Assembly: GCA_004194705.1 (NCBI GenBank) | Contig: SADC01001256.1 | Span: 434,001-498,000, forward strand | From: Ditylenchus dipsaci | Taxonomy: Eukaryota; Nematoda; Chromadorea; Rhabditida; Anguinidae | DNA length: 64,000 nucleotides | Reading direction: 5' to 3' | In this document: one piece after another, positions 10,378-21,185 of the stretch | Layout: every line of letters starts with the position of its first letter | Numbering within the stretch: position 1 is the stretch's first letter | Position numbers and translations under genes: made by a program | Notes under the pieces: generated by a model | Seen by the model: only the letters and a program-made list of their open reading frames with translations | Told to the model about the DNA's origin: nothing | Database searches by the model: none

Positions 10378-11028
10378 CCTATTTGCCTTAAAATAAATGT
10401 GCAGCTGAAGCGCAAATATAAATATTTAAACATGTATACAATTCATTGCATCACAATGAATTTTTTCGTACAGCTAACCTAAACCATTTTAAAGTTCAAA
10501 ATGAGCTTTAATCTTTACCCAAATATGGTGCTGATTGAAAGAAGAACTTTCTGTTTCTTCACAGCTACTCTTCCTTCTTTTTTCGTAAACTTAAAGTTCT
10601 CACCTAATTAAATTACGCATTTCTTTTGTTGCCTGGACTATTGAATAAAGAAACAACAACAGCGTAAATAAAACCTCACAAATCTATATAATTTTCGGAG
10701 ATGAATGAAAATAATCTTAGTGTCAACATTTTATAGTTCAAAAGTTAAGCTAGAAACTTGATGCGTATAGCAAGGCAACATCATCTTTTAGTGCAATTCA
10801 ATTATCCCTTTAAGCTTGAGTGGGTGAAAAACTGGCCTAAAATAGCTTGCACTCATTTTTTTGTGTTTATGGGTAGTTGCGAACTTTCTGACCAACCTGA
10901 TAAATCTTCAGTGCCTTTCTATGTACGGTCTACGCTTGACATAAAGACATCTCTTTTTAATAAATATATGAAGACATGTCCCTCCTTCTCTCACAGGTAT
11001 TGTGCTAAATGAAAGCTTAACATAACCC

Positions 11029-11118
11029 AAAAATGACGCCAAGTGGAGATCATCTAGAAGCACCCTCGCTAACAGGTACAGGTCTCGAGAGGTGCCGGAT
11101 TAGCGAGACTCAACTGTA
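11029..11118. mobile_element. CAGTC MITE, 'gccggattagcgag' family
   Basis: Ends GTGCCGGATTAGCGAGACTC followed by AACTGTA. A related element in opposite orientation is at 60288-60352, and flanking sequence is shared with it. Confidence 0.5.
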
Positions 11119-11164
11119 CCAGGATTCGAGTCTGCTCAAAAATATTGAATTGGCGGTTTTGGGG

Positions 11165-11415
11165 CGGTACGTGACACAATTTGCTCGGCCGAAATTTGCT
11201 CGCGGTCAAAATGGGCAGGAGCAGCCTGTGCCACTGCAAATTGTGCCAAAATCAAGAGCAATATTCGGCAAATATTTACCGAATATTGCTCTTGATTTTG
11301 GCACAATTTGCGGTGGCATAATATGGATTGGCACAGGCTGCTCCTGCCCGCCAAAATTTGCTCACGGCCAAAATTTGCTCGCGCCAAAATTTGCTCGGCC
11401 ATAATTTGCTCGGGC
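11165..11415. mobile_element. MULE-like foldback, 'atttgctcg' arrays
   Basis: Starts CGGTACGTGACACAATTTGC, the outer motif shared with other array-ended elements. Both arms are tandem 'aaatttgctcgcgg' units. The centre (11238-11312) is a near-perfect hairpin with about 35-bp arms. The right outer motif is missing. Confidence 0.7.
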
Positions 11416-12480
11416 CTAGATTTTTCCTTAATATTCCAGATTCACTATTCATGGTCCAGATCGATCCTTAATGGCCTAGATTCAGCTTAAATGGTTTTGA
11501 ACGATGTTTTGGACCGTCCACAGTGGTGTTTTCAATTCTCATATAATAGTAATAATCAACGATAATACATTATTTTGCCGAGACGAAGAGGTGACCTTAT
11601 AATCTTGTGGTGAAAGAAAGCACAGTTGACTTTCTTAAAATGAACTTCAACAATCGTTTTTATTCATATATCTTAGACAAATAACTAATTCTATCGAAAA
11701 GAACGGGTGACCTAATAAATGTGCATTGAAAGCTAAGCTATCTTTAGATGGCACACTTGACTCTCCCAAAAATCAACTTCAACAATCGTTTTTTTTTTCA
11801 TACATCTAAAGCGAACAACAAAAAACTGAAAGGTTATAACACATTTTCACTGATCCATAATAAAGTTATGAGCTAAGCCTATGAGATACTCAATTGAACT
11901 TCTTCCTGGTCACGAAAAGTCCGCAACCCATTTTTTAATTTTCTAATGATTTTTATTTAAAAATCGAATTTTATCTGACCGATAAAATTTTATTTGTCAG
12001 GTGAAATTTTATCTGGCAGATAAAAATAATTTGAATTTTATCTGCTAGATAATTTTATCGGTTCAGATAAATTAATCTGTTTTGCGCACCACGGTCAAAA
12101 TCATTTTTGAATTTTTTTTTCAATTTTTCCTTCACTACTAATACGCACCCATTGTAACCCACGGCCCCCTGAAATTCAAATCTTAGGGCTGTACTGGATT
12201 TTAATTTAATTAGTTTCGAAATGTGCGACTTCGAATTTTTTACGTTTTCGGATTTTCCGTTTTCAAACAAATTTTTTTCGAAAATTTCTATTTTTGATAA
12301 AATGAGTTTCGAAATTACCGGTTTTGGAGAAAATGGGGTTCGAAGAGTCATCTTTTCGGGAACTTATTTTTAAGATCGTTCTTGATACGAGTATAACCTT
12401 TATCGACTGCAGGATTTCAGTATCATTTAGGAACGGACATTTTTTTGCGATTTTATTTTACATGATTTCATGCCACCATA
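11416..12480. other. No gene; AT-rich with short internal repeats
   Basis: Contains loosely repeated 'cctagatt' phrases near 11415-11475, a degenerate direct repeat around 11640 and 11760, and several 'attttatctg' units in both orientations at 11965-12070. No supported coding sequence. Confidence 0.5.
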
Positions 12481-12740
12481 TGCTGAAAATGACGTCAAGA
12501 AGCAGGGCTACGTTTTGAGTGTGAGGTTGCAAATGAGTATGTAAATTAAAATTACAAAAAACGTCAGTTCCAAGATACTACCGAAAAGTTCTCAGATAGT
12601 CCTGGCCAGAATGTCATGGAATTGGACATCGTAGAAGGTTTTTCAAATTCTAGCTCTAACTTTATATTATCTTTTTCTTTGTGGGATATCTCAAATGAAA
12701 GCACAGAATCTTGGTTACATTTTGACACTAAACTTGTAAA
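12480..12740. repeat. Dispersed non-coding repeat
   Basis: Matches 53285-53560 with moderate divergence ('caagaagcagggctacgttt' against 'caagaagcagagctatattt'). A weaker relative is in the arms of 19156-19634. Confidence 0.6.
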
Positions 12741-12769
12741 TAAAAAAAAAAAAAAAATTTATAATATAA

Positions 12770-12772
12770 TAT

Positions 12773-12860
<88 letters not shown>
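12770..12860. repeat. (TA)n microsatellite
   Basis: About 45 uninterrupted TA units, directly abutting the mariner-like end at 12861. Confidence 0.95.
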
Positions 12861-12864
<4 letters not shown>

Positions 12865-13085
12865 GCCCCGAAATTACGCGCACATTTTCCTTTCTGTCTC
12901 AATTTTTTTAATGTTATCAATTTTAATTTGATTTATGCTGTCTGCATGATATATCTTTTCCTTTTAATGCGTTTTACGTTTAGATAATGGCTGATATCAA
13001 GAATCAAGAGCAGGCAAAACGACTTTGTGTGAAGCAATTCCAACTTGGACCAGAAGGGATGTTCCGAATAATCGACAGTAGGTGT
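12861..13085 (+). mobile_element. Mariner/IS630-like 5' end remnant
   Basis: A terminal motif GGGTGCCCCGAAATTACGCG directly follows a TA. About 125 bp later an ATG (near 12987) opens a short frame reading MADIKNQEQAKRLCVKQFQL before sequence similarity to an element is lost. The TA junction and end motif suggest a Tc1/mariner-type element; the peptide is too short to confirm the family. Confidence 0.4.
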
Positions 13086-13308
13086 TCCAAAAGGTCTTTA
13101 TTTTTGTCGCAATTTATCATTTTTTATTGTTGTTGATGGTTGTTTATTCTCGTACGAATAAAGAGGAGTGGGAAGTCTGTGTTGATTGTTAAAAAACCCG
13201 TAATTCTAGAGATTTTCCGAAAACGGGAACCAACCGGGCAAGGGGTTACCTACACAAATATTTGTTTGTTTTTTTTTTATAAGTTTTCTTTTTGTGAACA
13301 CTAGCAAG

Positions 13309-14096
13309 ATGATGCGAATAAAAGAAGCCATCCAGCGAAGAAAGCTGATCCAGCAGCTTAACGATGAATATGCAGCTATTGGTGAAAGTGAGCAGAACTC
13401 ATCTAATAACTTTGTCTACGGTTCGCTTTACATTAATATTAATGCAAAAAATTTGAATAATTTAAGGTGAGAGAGGGGGCTCATCTTTGCCTGGTAGCTG
13501 CGCACGTGGGCGCTCTATTGGGACTTTGAGTGCTGTTTTCGGTCAAAGTGAACAAGACAATGGGGGTGGCGATCCAGGAGAAGAAAGCAAGGGCATGGCT
13601 GATCACCAGCATGCCTATTTGCACTGCACGAGTTTATGACTGAACTAAATACTCGGCTTAATGATACACATGTAAATATACAGCAAACCTTTTTTACTTT
13701 ATTAAATACACAAATCAAACCAAAATTTCACAGAGAAGAGCTCTCAGAATGACCTGGAAACGTCTGTCAGAAGCTCCGAAAACGTCTGGCAGAGGCACTC
13801 TTAAAACTATGGAAAAAGTGATTGATTTGAAACATTCAACTAATCAAACCAGATTAATATAACGGATATAAAATAGATATTCGACGAACTGGTCACAAAA
13901 AACTCAGATGTAATGAGCATTTTCTACCGATCAGCGTTCCTCAAATGTATAGATGATAGACGCAAGGGATGTCACCAAGGAACTATAGCCACAGTGCGGG
14001 ACCATGCCCACCTTTTGATAGACCTAATTGATGGCATCATATGTGTCATGTTCGATTCACCTTTTATCAAACCTGTTTGGGATCCTGCAACTATAG
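13309..14096 (+). pseudogene. Globin 2, copy D (5' half, intact E-F exon)
   Basis: Inverted partial copy of globin 2. Exons are 13309-13381, 13467-13671, 13734-13817 and 13877-14096. Exon 4 is complete (220 bp): IFDELVTKNSDVM, FYRSAFLKC, then TIATVRDHAHLLIDL, where a His in DHAHLL is a candidate distal ligand. Exon 2 is one base short of what its two 3-bp insertions predict, which shifts the frame at about 13621 and gives a stop. After exon 4 the sequence departs from the globin locus, so the F-H helices and tail are missing. This copy shows what copies A and B lost. The exon 4 donor is GGCAAGC (GC type), conserved in all copies. Judged non-functional from the frameshift and truncation. Confidence 0.88.
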
Positions 14097-14155
14097 GCAA
14101 GCTAACACTCTAGAAATATCTAACCTTTTTCTTGAAAAATAGAAAAATATAAATA

Positions 14156-14293
14156 CAGTCAAACTTCGGTGATAACGACACCCCGAGGGACCGGCCTAAG
14201 GGTGTCGTTATAGCAAGGGTTCATTTGGCTAAATTTTAATCAAACCTGACCAAATTGGCCAATTTCAGGTGTCGTTATATCTAGGGTTGACTG
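14156..14293. mobile_element. CAGTC MITE, 'ataacgacacc' family
   Basis: TA-flanked at both ends, from CAGTCAAACTTCGGTGATAA to the near-inverse ending GGTTGACTG. Inner phrases read 'gtgtcgttata'. Core 'gagggaccggcc' is shared in form with sister families. Confidence 0.8.
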
Positions 14294-14599
14294 TACTGTT
14301 AATTTTATGATAGAACCCCTTCAATAAACGAGCTCTCTCAAATATTAGCCCAAAGTAAATATTTTGCAAAAATATTTATGCGTTTTCTTAACTTCCCGTG
14401 AGCTCTACTGATTCATTTTTTTCAATTTCAGTTGAGCATCCGAAAATTTCGAGATCGTACCAATATTTTTTAGATTTCTAAAGGATTGAGTAAAAAACGG
14501 GCCAGTTGGCTTATCAAAGTATTCACGGTAGTCTAACAGTTTCTTGACATAAACCCAAAAAGGAACACCACTGTAGAAAAGGAACAACATATTTTTTAT

Positions 14600-14954
14600 G
14601 ATACACTCTAATGAATTAAAAAAATTTACTTTTTTGCCGCAAAAGGTTTTGCCTCAGAAATACTTTTTGTTGCCACAGAAACACTTTTTTCTGCCGCAAC
14701 GCATATTTTATTTTGCCGTGAAAAGTCGGGGCGACGGTAAATTTGTCAACGGTAAATTCGTCAACGGATTTAGTCCTGACACAGCTTCTTTTTCAAATAT
14801 TCTTCAAAAATTTTGATCATTGCGAAAAGACCCTGTCAAGTTAAAATCCGCTGACGAATTTACCTAGAGCCGAAAAGTCGTTTTACATCGAGAAAAAAAA
14901 TGCGGCAAAAAAAGGTTTTTTTACGGCAAGAAAAAGGTTTGCTCGAATTTGCGG
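14600..14954. mobile_element. Nested array-armed foldback
   Basis: Outer arms repeat 'ttttgccgcaaaa' phrases (14630-14720, inverse at 14895-14950). An inner pair repeats 'ggtaaattcgtcaacgg' (14738-14770, inverse near 14855). One array-armed element appears to sit inside another. Confidence 0.55.
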
Positions 14955-15200
14955 TGAGTAGACGTTTGGCTACAAATGTAAAATTTTTGGCGTTCTGCCC
15001 TATGTTCTGTTTAAGCCACTTAGGCTTATTTTTTCAGCCATTTTGTATTTCGTAAGACATTTTTTTGGTCCCTAAGCCTAAACCTAAGCCTAGGCCTAAG
15101 CCTAAGCCTAAGGCCTAAGCCTACGTAGGCCTAAGTGGCTAAAACAGAACATAGGGCATAACGCCAAAAATGTTACATTTGTAGCCAAACGTCTATACCC
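14955..15200. mobile_element. Foldback with TTAGGC-like centre
   Basis: Arms read 'agacgtttggctacaaatgt' and the inverse. Between them, 15073-15125 holds about eight CCTAAG/GCCTAA units, the complement of the nematode telomere repeat TTAGGC, with some degenerate units. Confidence 0.65.
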
Positions 15201-15269
15201 GAATTTGCGGCGGTCGAGGCTAACCGCTAGATGATTGTTCTTGTTGTTGTTATGATTGAATAAAGGTTA

Positions 15270-15367
15270 TGTTATAGACTGCCTCTCTATATAGTGCGCA
15301 AATAGCAACGTGGATTCAAATTTTGAATCCACGTTGCTATTTGCGCACTATATAGAGAGGCAGTGTC
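15270..15367. mobile_element. Near-perfect palindrome, 'tatagtgcgc' family
   Basis: Arms of about 45 bp with almost no loop ('actgcctctctatatagtgc' against its inverse), and longer flanking inverted similarity to 15235-15425. A related, less symmetric element is at 15505-15597, ending GACTCGACTGTA. Confidence 0.7.
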
Positions 15368-15695
15368 TATAACATAAGTCTATAACATAACCTTTATTCA
15401 ATCATAACAACAACAAAAACAATCATCTAACGGTTAGCCTCAACCGCAAAAGCCAAAGTTCGGGCAAGCCTTTTTCTTGAATTTGAATTTCAAATATGTT
15501 TTTCTATAGTGCGCTTCTCTATAGTGCGTAAAACCATATAGTGCGCCTTTTTTATCGGTCTGTTGAATCGTACTATATAGAGACTCGACTGTATTTTAAA
15601 TTTTGTGCCCAAATGAGGTGCCCAAATAAGTTTTGCCCAAATGAGTAGTAACCTTTTACTTTTATATTTTTCTGAAATAGTACTACAGTTTGCTA

Positions 15696-15798
15696 CAGTC
15701 AACGTCCTCAATAACGTACGCCCTGATCAACGTACTCACCTTATTATTGTACGGCTATGGCCGGTCCCCACGGTGTACGTTACTGAGGAATTTAACTG
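15696..15798. mobile_element. CAGTC MITE, 'aacgtac' family
   Basis: TA-flanked, from CAGTCAACGTCCTCAATAAC to the near-inverse ending TTTAACTG. Contains the core 'ggccggtcccc'. Confidence 0.75.
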
Positions 15799-15974
15799 TA
15801 ATTTTGGCAAGTTTAGAATTTATTGGTTTGCTTAAAAGTCATAGGTCGTGTAAGAATTTATTTTAAGGGCCCTTTTTGTCACCTTGAGCTATGAGCTTTC
15901 CAAGCATTTCTCCAGACGTCATGTATGTATTTTGCCTTAGACGATTGTATAACATCTAAAGTTTTGGTCTTTAG

Positions 15975-16208
15975 TCCGAATGTGATGTTTGCATTGAAGC
16001 TGCTGTATCCAATACTCCAAGCAGCATGCGTTTTATGTGGCCGGTTCATGTGGCTGATCCGCTTTGTGATCTTCGGAGTATGGATTTCTGTGTTCGTGCT
16101 CGTGGCTGCCTACTATGAAGAATGCGCCCTTGATGCTTTTCGTTCGGTGGCGATTTTTTCAGTAACTCTCGTGTCTTCGTTGAGTACTCCGCACTTACAG
16201 CGATGGGT
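15975..16208 (+). CDS. Membrane-protein exon, unknown
   Basis: An exon bounded by acceptor GGTCTTTAG and donor GG|GTCAGT. The product has hydrophobic segments around LLYPILQAACVLC and FVIFGVWISVFVLVA, followed by YYEECALDAFRSVAIF, which suggests two or three membrane spans. Neighbouring exons were not identified. The 70 bp before it (15835-15905) recur at 26098-26160, so this too is a duplicated region. Whether it belongs to the F-box gene downstream or to another gene cannot be decided here. Not assigned to a family. Confidence 0.4.
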
Positions 16209-16471
16209 CAGTTTTTTCTCTTATTTTTTAGTTTTGTTCTGACATTAAAAAATTTAGTGGGATATTCTAATTGCACAGCTGGTAACATTTTCCTCTCTCT
16301 CATCTAATCGACAAAAAATTAAATTTTTGACATCTTATCTTACGTTTGATGAACTGTCAAACGTAACTGACGCGATCATGCAGCAGATTATTAATTTTGA
16401 TATAAGGATATTTGTATACATATCCCTTTACTGCAAGGTCTTATTTATCAACCAACTGTATAATCTTGACA

Positions 16472-17225
16472 ATGGCACATACATTACCGACGGAAGTGTT
16501 TCATGAAATAGTCCAATTTTTCGATGCCAAGCAGTGTGGTGAATTGCTCACTGTTTCTACTACTTTCTTGGACTTAACTACTGCAGCCCTTTTAAAGCTT
16601 CGTAAGCCAGTGGGTTATACAATTATGTTCACTTTATATTACATAAAAATTATGTCAAGATGAATCTTGCTTGTCTTTTCAGCCTCCGGCTCCTCATTTC
16701 CCTGTTGAAATATTCTACAATGCGATGTTGATCATAATCATTGTGTCTGTTAGTAATTTGTTTTCTTCCAGTGGTATGTTTCCTTTTATATAGAAAACTA
16801 AGCGTAAAAGATTTTTCAGATGTCGGGGCATTTCAACTGCAGCAGAAAGTGGAGCAAGTCCAATTGCAAATGCAGCATAAAGTGGAGCAAGTCCAAATGC
16901 AAATGCAGCAGAAAATGGAGCAAGTTCAAATGCAGCATAAAGTGGAGCAAGTTCAAATGCAGCAGAAAATGGAGCAAGTCCAAATTCAGCAGAAAGTGGA
17001 GCAAGTCCAATTGCAGCAGAAAGTGCACCTTCTCGAAGAAATGGTTCTGCGTGACAGATCTCCTGCATGGATGTTTAGGTTAGTTGTTTAACCATTTTTG
17101 AGACTTGAAACGATAAGTGATTTTACAGATTTTTGAGTGTCCAGGAGAAACACAATTTCCTAAACCGGTTGATGAAGAATGACAAATTCGATGGCTCTAC
17201 TGAAGGACAAAGATTGCTGACTTAA
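16472..17225 (+). CDS. F-box/coiled-coil protein gene
   Basis: Three exons fit in phase: 16472-16601, 16754-17078 and 17129-17225, encoding about 183 residues. Residues 4-40 look like an F-box (LPTEVFHEIV, FDAKQCGELL, STTFLDL), which usually docks to Skp1 in SCF ubiquitin ligases. Next comes a hydrophobic stretch (ICFLPVVCFLLY), then a region of near-perfect 8- and 10-residue repeats (QQKVEQVQ, QMQQKMEQVQ) that would form a coiled coil. The tail is WMFRFLSVQEKHNF to a TAA at 17223, with AATAAA at 17313. An alternative acceptor at about 16681 (TTTTCAG) leads to a stop, so I prefer the one at 16753. The membrane segment and the coding repeat make the family call tentative. The 3' end is duplicated at 28799-29175. 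Confidence 0.6.
16832..17020 (+). repeat. Coding minisatellite (Lys-Val-Glu-Gln repeats)
   Basis: Tandem units built on 'cagaaagtggagcaagtcca' with 24- and 30-bp spacing and in-frame length variation. It encodes the coiled-coil part of the F-box gene and appears shortened in the copy at 28805-28880. Confidence 0.85.
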
Positions 17226-17359
17226 AGACTGTCGAAGACTGGAAGAACAGGAGAAATGAATTCGTGCATAATTGATGTTACTTCTGCATATTGTTCGTTT
17301 TGACTATTTGACAATAAATCAAACTGTTTTCGATTATAGAATATCACCGCTTATATTGT

Positions 17360-17765
17360 AGGGTGCACGCCACAATTTCGCCGTGGCCACAATTTTGCCG
17401 GACCACAATTTCTCCGCGGCCATAATTTCGCCGACTTTTACCATGTTTTGGTCACTGGAGCTGGGCGAAAAGCCTCTATATGCATTTTATGATCAAGAGT
17501 ACTTCTCGGAATCATGTCTAAGGTAAGTGAGTGCGCGCATCTCTAACTCTCAAGCCCCTGCGCACCCTTCGGGGGCACAGGGGTTTGGGGGCTTGGAGTT
17601 GAGATGCGCACACCCACATGCCTTAGACACAAATCACTCGAAACACAAATTAATCGGACTCTGGATGCATGAAAATGTATGCATACCGGAGTTTCTTCAT
17701 GCGGTAGGCGAAATTGTGGCCTCGGCGAAATTGTGGTCCGACAAAATTGTGGGCGCGCTCGTATA
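17360..17765. mobile_element. MULE-like element, 'aatttcgccg' arrays
   Basis: Left array 17368-17435 of 'cacaatttcgccg' units, right inverted array 17702-17760 ('cgaaattgtgg' units). The middle is a full copy of dispersed repeat DR (about 17445-17640). It has a sister at 29203-29690 in the same context behind the F-box gene tail. Confidence 0.75.
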
Positions 17766-17904
17766 TCGTAAACCGGGGTAGGACAGAATTCCGATTTCCG
17801 TTTTTCGGCATTTTCGTTTTCCGAACAAATGGGGAAATTTTTTGGAAGAAATAATTCACTTGGAAAAAAAAATTTCCTTTTTTGGAATTTCTGAAATTTA
17901 TTCC
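17766..17904. repeat. Segment shared with 29691-29810
   Basis: 'cagaattccgatttccgttt' onward is repeated after both MULE-like elements. Here it joins directly to an inverted globin 2 fragment; at 29810 it joins different DNA. Confidence 0.6.
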
Positions 17905-18640
17905 TCCAACCCTCAGAATGATGATGGCTCAAAAGAGTCACTTCACAGCTATTTGCGGCCTTGGTACCCAATCATCTTCTTTGTCCTTGGATGTAAGTCT
18001 GTTAAACAGTGCTCTTCCAAAAGTGATAAGTACACCAGAGGCCATGGCTCAAAGAAAAGGCCCTGTGCGTCCAATAATGACCAAGCAAACACACATATCT
18101 AGTAGTGCTGAGTCTACTGACCTGTAATGCCGCAGAGCTGTGCGAAAAAGCTTTTTGACTATTTTTCGCTTAGGCTTATCTTTGGCTCTAATTTTTTTCT
18201 GTGAAATTATTTTTCATTGTAAAGTAAAAAATTCAGATCAGTGTCAAACTATTACTTGCTTTACAAACAATGAGACCACTTTTGTGTTTGACTTCAAACA
18301 CAATGAGGATGCTGTTTGCGGATGCTTAATGAGATTTGTGGCCATAATTTTTTTTAATTTTTCAAAACTTTTCTGTTATTTCTATCTTGTAGCTAACAAC
18401 TAGCATTAAAAGCATCATCGAAAACATCTGGCAGCAAATTCGAGTGAGAACGCTTAGGCGGATTCTTTTTTATCTCAATTTTTTTAAACAATATCTACTT
18501 TATCAATAGCTTATCTGGTAGCCCTGAATCTTAGCTAGAAGATGGAAAAAACAGATTTTTTTAAAGTAAATTTAAAAAATTTATGACCATTTCCGAGTGA
18601 CAAATCTCATTTAGCATCCGCAAACCGGACACGCCCATTT
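17905..18640 (+). pseudogene. Inverted fragment of globin 2 last exon and 3' flank
   Basis: Plus-strand copy of the sequence at 2560-1830. It retains the exon from PPTLRMMMAQKSHFTAICG to AESTDL and its stop (18127), then the 3' flank. The upstream half of the exon and all earlier exons are missing; the fragment joins an unrelated leader at about 17905. It lies between two array-ended elements and may have been moved by them. Confidence 0.85.
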
Positions 18641-18835
18641 CGATGCCGCGCCGTTTCGATGCCGCGGCCGTTTCGATGCCGGCCATTTCGATGCCGGCCG
18701 TTTCGATGCCGGCCGTTTCGATGCCGGCCGTTTCGATGCCGCTCATTTAGATGCCGCACCAAATTTGTTCCGCTAAAAGAAAATAATTTTATCTCGCGAC
18801 GAGAAAATGATTTTTTAGTGTGGTGTTAGTCACCA

Positions 18836-19039
18836 ATGTTTTCAGTACACCCCCTAGGATCAGTTAAGTTAAGTGACCACAGCTACGAGCAATGCATCAT
18901 GGGTCATCCAGCGCCAAAGAAAAAAAGAATCTATCAAGAGGCGGACATCCGAATTCTAGCATTGGTGAGGCTATTTAGGCAAAAGAATCTTCTTGAGTAT
19001 TTGAGAGGCTTGGCCCATAATTTTATCATGGATCAATAA
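18836..19039 (+). pseudogene. MULE transposase, C-terminal remnant
   Basis: The last 50 or so residues read YEQCIMGHPAPKKKRIYQ, then ILALVRLFRQKNLLEYLRGL and AHNF before the stop. This is the conserved end of Mutator-like transposases (basic KKKR stretch, then a 'YLRGLAHN' terminus). The DDE catalytic domain and zinc finger are missing, so the protein is not active. Its neighbour at 30900-31298 has the same ending with different flanking arrays. The first 15 residues of the open frame are probably not original transposase sequence. Confidence 0.75.
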
Positions 19040-19155
19040 GTTGTTGTCAAATGTTATGGTTATCTTTTTGTTCTCGTTTGTCGATAAAATTTTGTCCTTA
19101 GTAACGTGCAGGAATAATTTATCAATAATTTATTTTTAATTTTATTGTGGTTGTG

Positions 19156-19634
19156 TGGCTCTACCCCGTTTGCGCCCAAATTGTTTGCGCCAAAAATCGA
19201 TATGGCTAAAACCGTTACATTTTTAATTAATTAGCTTGCTACATATGGTTTTTCTGAGTGATTTCATGGATGTTCTCATTTACAAATTAATACTCAAACT
19301 GATGCCAGAGAAAAGGGCTACATATTGAGAATAAGGTTGTAAATGACCACATTTGTAAAATTTACTAAAAACTCCTTAATTTCCGGAATCCTGGACTTTT
19401 TTGAGAACTTTTGGGGTCTTTAGTAAATTTTGCAACCATGGTCATTTACAACCTTATGCTCAAAATATAGCCTTTTCTGTGGCATCAATTTAAGTATCAA
19501 CTTGTAAATGAGAATATCCATGTAATCACTAAGAAAAACCATATCTAGCAAGCTAATTAATTAAAAGTGTAACGGTTTTGGTCATATCGATTTTTGGCGC
19601 AAACAATTTGGGCGCAAACGGGGTAGAGCCGGTT
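19156..19634. mobile_element. Long foldback, 'ttgcgcc' ends
   Basis: About 200-bp arms start at 'ggctctaccccgtttgcgcc' and end at its inverse 'gggcgcaaacggggtagagc'. It lies inside the MULE at 18640-20051 and so inserted later. Confidence 0.8.
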
Positions 19635-20356
19635 GTGTTTTGCATTCGTCCCACTATGCCACCCGCTAACTATTCCTTATTTCTATACCTATGCTCTATT
19701 ACTTCTCGCTGTTTATTTACTCCTTCCATTTCTTCGTGAAGGCTAACATACAAGCGATCTGTCGATTCGTATTTCTTTCTCTATTACTCGTATTTCTGTT
19801 TCATTTTACTCCTGCCACTCTTTTGTAAATGCTACTTTATAGTTGCATGCCTTTTCCTTGGCAATTTTTCCTTTTTTGGGAATAAGATGGGGATCCCATG
19901 ATGGGATTGTCACGTAGCAAAAGTAAAACCCGGTAGCAAAACACATTTTCTCGTCGCGAGATAAAATTATTTTCTCTTGACGGAAGCAGTTTGGTGCGGC
20001 ATCGAAATGGGCGGCATCGAAACGGCGCGGCATCTAAATGTCACGTACCGTCCGCAAACAGCCTAGTTATTGTGTTTGAGGTCTTACTAATACGTTGTAG
20101 TAAAATTACAAAATAGCAGGTGCAAATCCAATTCTCTTTTGTCCATAGTCATATGCATTGCAGTACTGTCGTATAAATAAATCGCCTAAAATCCAAGCAG
20201 GTCCGCAGGAGCCTGTATTAGTCGGATAAATGCCAAAAGCGCATCCTTTTTCTTCGCTCAAGCCGACATCTATGGTTAATTGGTAGTAGGGGATCGAATA
20301 TATTTCTTTTTGTCAATCATGAACTCCACTGGTGGGTATTTGGCAGAACATTTTAA

Positions 20357-21185
20357 AGGGGCATGTTCGTGCGCGATGAAACACAAATTTCAAAAAAGAA
20401 AAGGCGCGAACCAGGCGTGCCAGAGATTTGAAAAAGATTTAAATTTTTTATATGAATTTTAAATTTCGTCAAACCCAGCAATTGTGTGTGCAGCGAAAGG
20501 CATTAGTACTCAACTTAACCCCTATCACTCAGCCGGGTCGGGTCCCGAGGTTGAAACTGAGCTGGACCTCTTCGGAGTGTTTCGTGCTCTGATTTTTGGA
20601 TTCGCTGAGCCTTTGGTTCGGTTGTTGGTTTATGTAACGTTACTGCTTCCTGTTGGTTAGTGGTTCCTGTTGTTCCCTCGATTTCGGTTAAGGTAACCGA
20701 AATCGAATTGAAATCTTGTTCACCTCACAGATCTACAAAAGAGCGAGAAAATTCGAGAAGAGTTGGTATGAAAAATTGGATTATTACTTGTTCCGCCCTG
20801 TTCGTTATGCGGAGTGTGCAGCCACGCACAGATAGAACGCCGAACCAAAGGCAAATCTAAAACTCGACAGAAAACCGAAATCGAGGGATGACCAACCTGA
20901 AGCAGTTACCCGAAAAACAACCGAACCAAAGGCTCGGCGAATCCAAAACTCAGAGCAATCAGACACTCCGAAGAGGTCCAGCTGGATTTTTACTCGGGAC
21001 CCAACCCGGCTGATTGATGGTAGTTAACTTGAGTACTCATGCCTTTCGCTGCACACACAATTGCTGGGTTTGACGAAATTCAAAATTCATATACAAAATT
21101 TAAATCTTTTTCAAATCTCTGGCACGCCTGGTTCGCGCCTTTTCTATTTTAAAAATTGTGTTTCGTCACGCACGAACATGCCCCT
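20357..21185. mobile_element. piggyBac-like element (829 bp) inside protease
   Basis: Ends AGGGGCATGTTCGTGCG and inverse, flanked by TTAA on both sides (20353-20356, 21186-21189). An inner foldback reads 'agcaattgtgtgtgcagcga' and 'ctcggcgaatcc'-type arms. No transposase. Family call rests on TTAA target and end sequence. Confidence 0.75.

Larger units (their letters stand above)
9725..10860. repeat. Second duplicated block, copy 1
   Basis: Matches 46352-46840 and 48620-49440 in the same orientation; the second copy has about 1.8 kb of extra sequence in the middle. Contains the coding remnant at 9845-9990 and the MITE at 10258. Confidence 0.85.
18640..20051. mobile_element. MULE with 'cgatgccggccgttt' array ends
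   Basis: Left arm 18640-18760 is a tandem of 'gccgtttcgatgccgg' units. The right arm near 19990-20051 is inverted and ends TCACGTACCG, the complement of the GGTACGTGA outer motif shared with other elements here. Matching 'cgcgacgagaaaat' stretches lie inside both arms. It contains a transposase remnant (18880-19039) and a second foldback (19156-19634). Confidence 0.8.

Noticed and set aside
16715..17068. Minus-strand and alternate-frame repeats such as LAPLSAAFE
   Set aside because: Shadow frames of the coding minisatellite in the F-box gene.
17527..17781. MSARISNSQ-type frame recurring with each DR copy
   Set aside because: Present only because DR is repeated; it varies in frame between copies and spans the hairpin.
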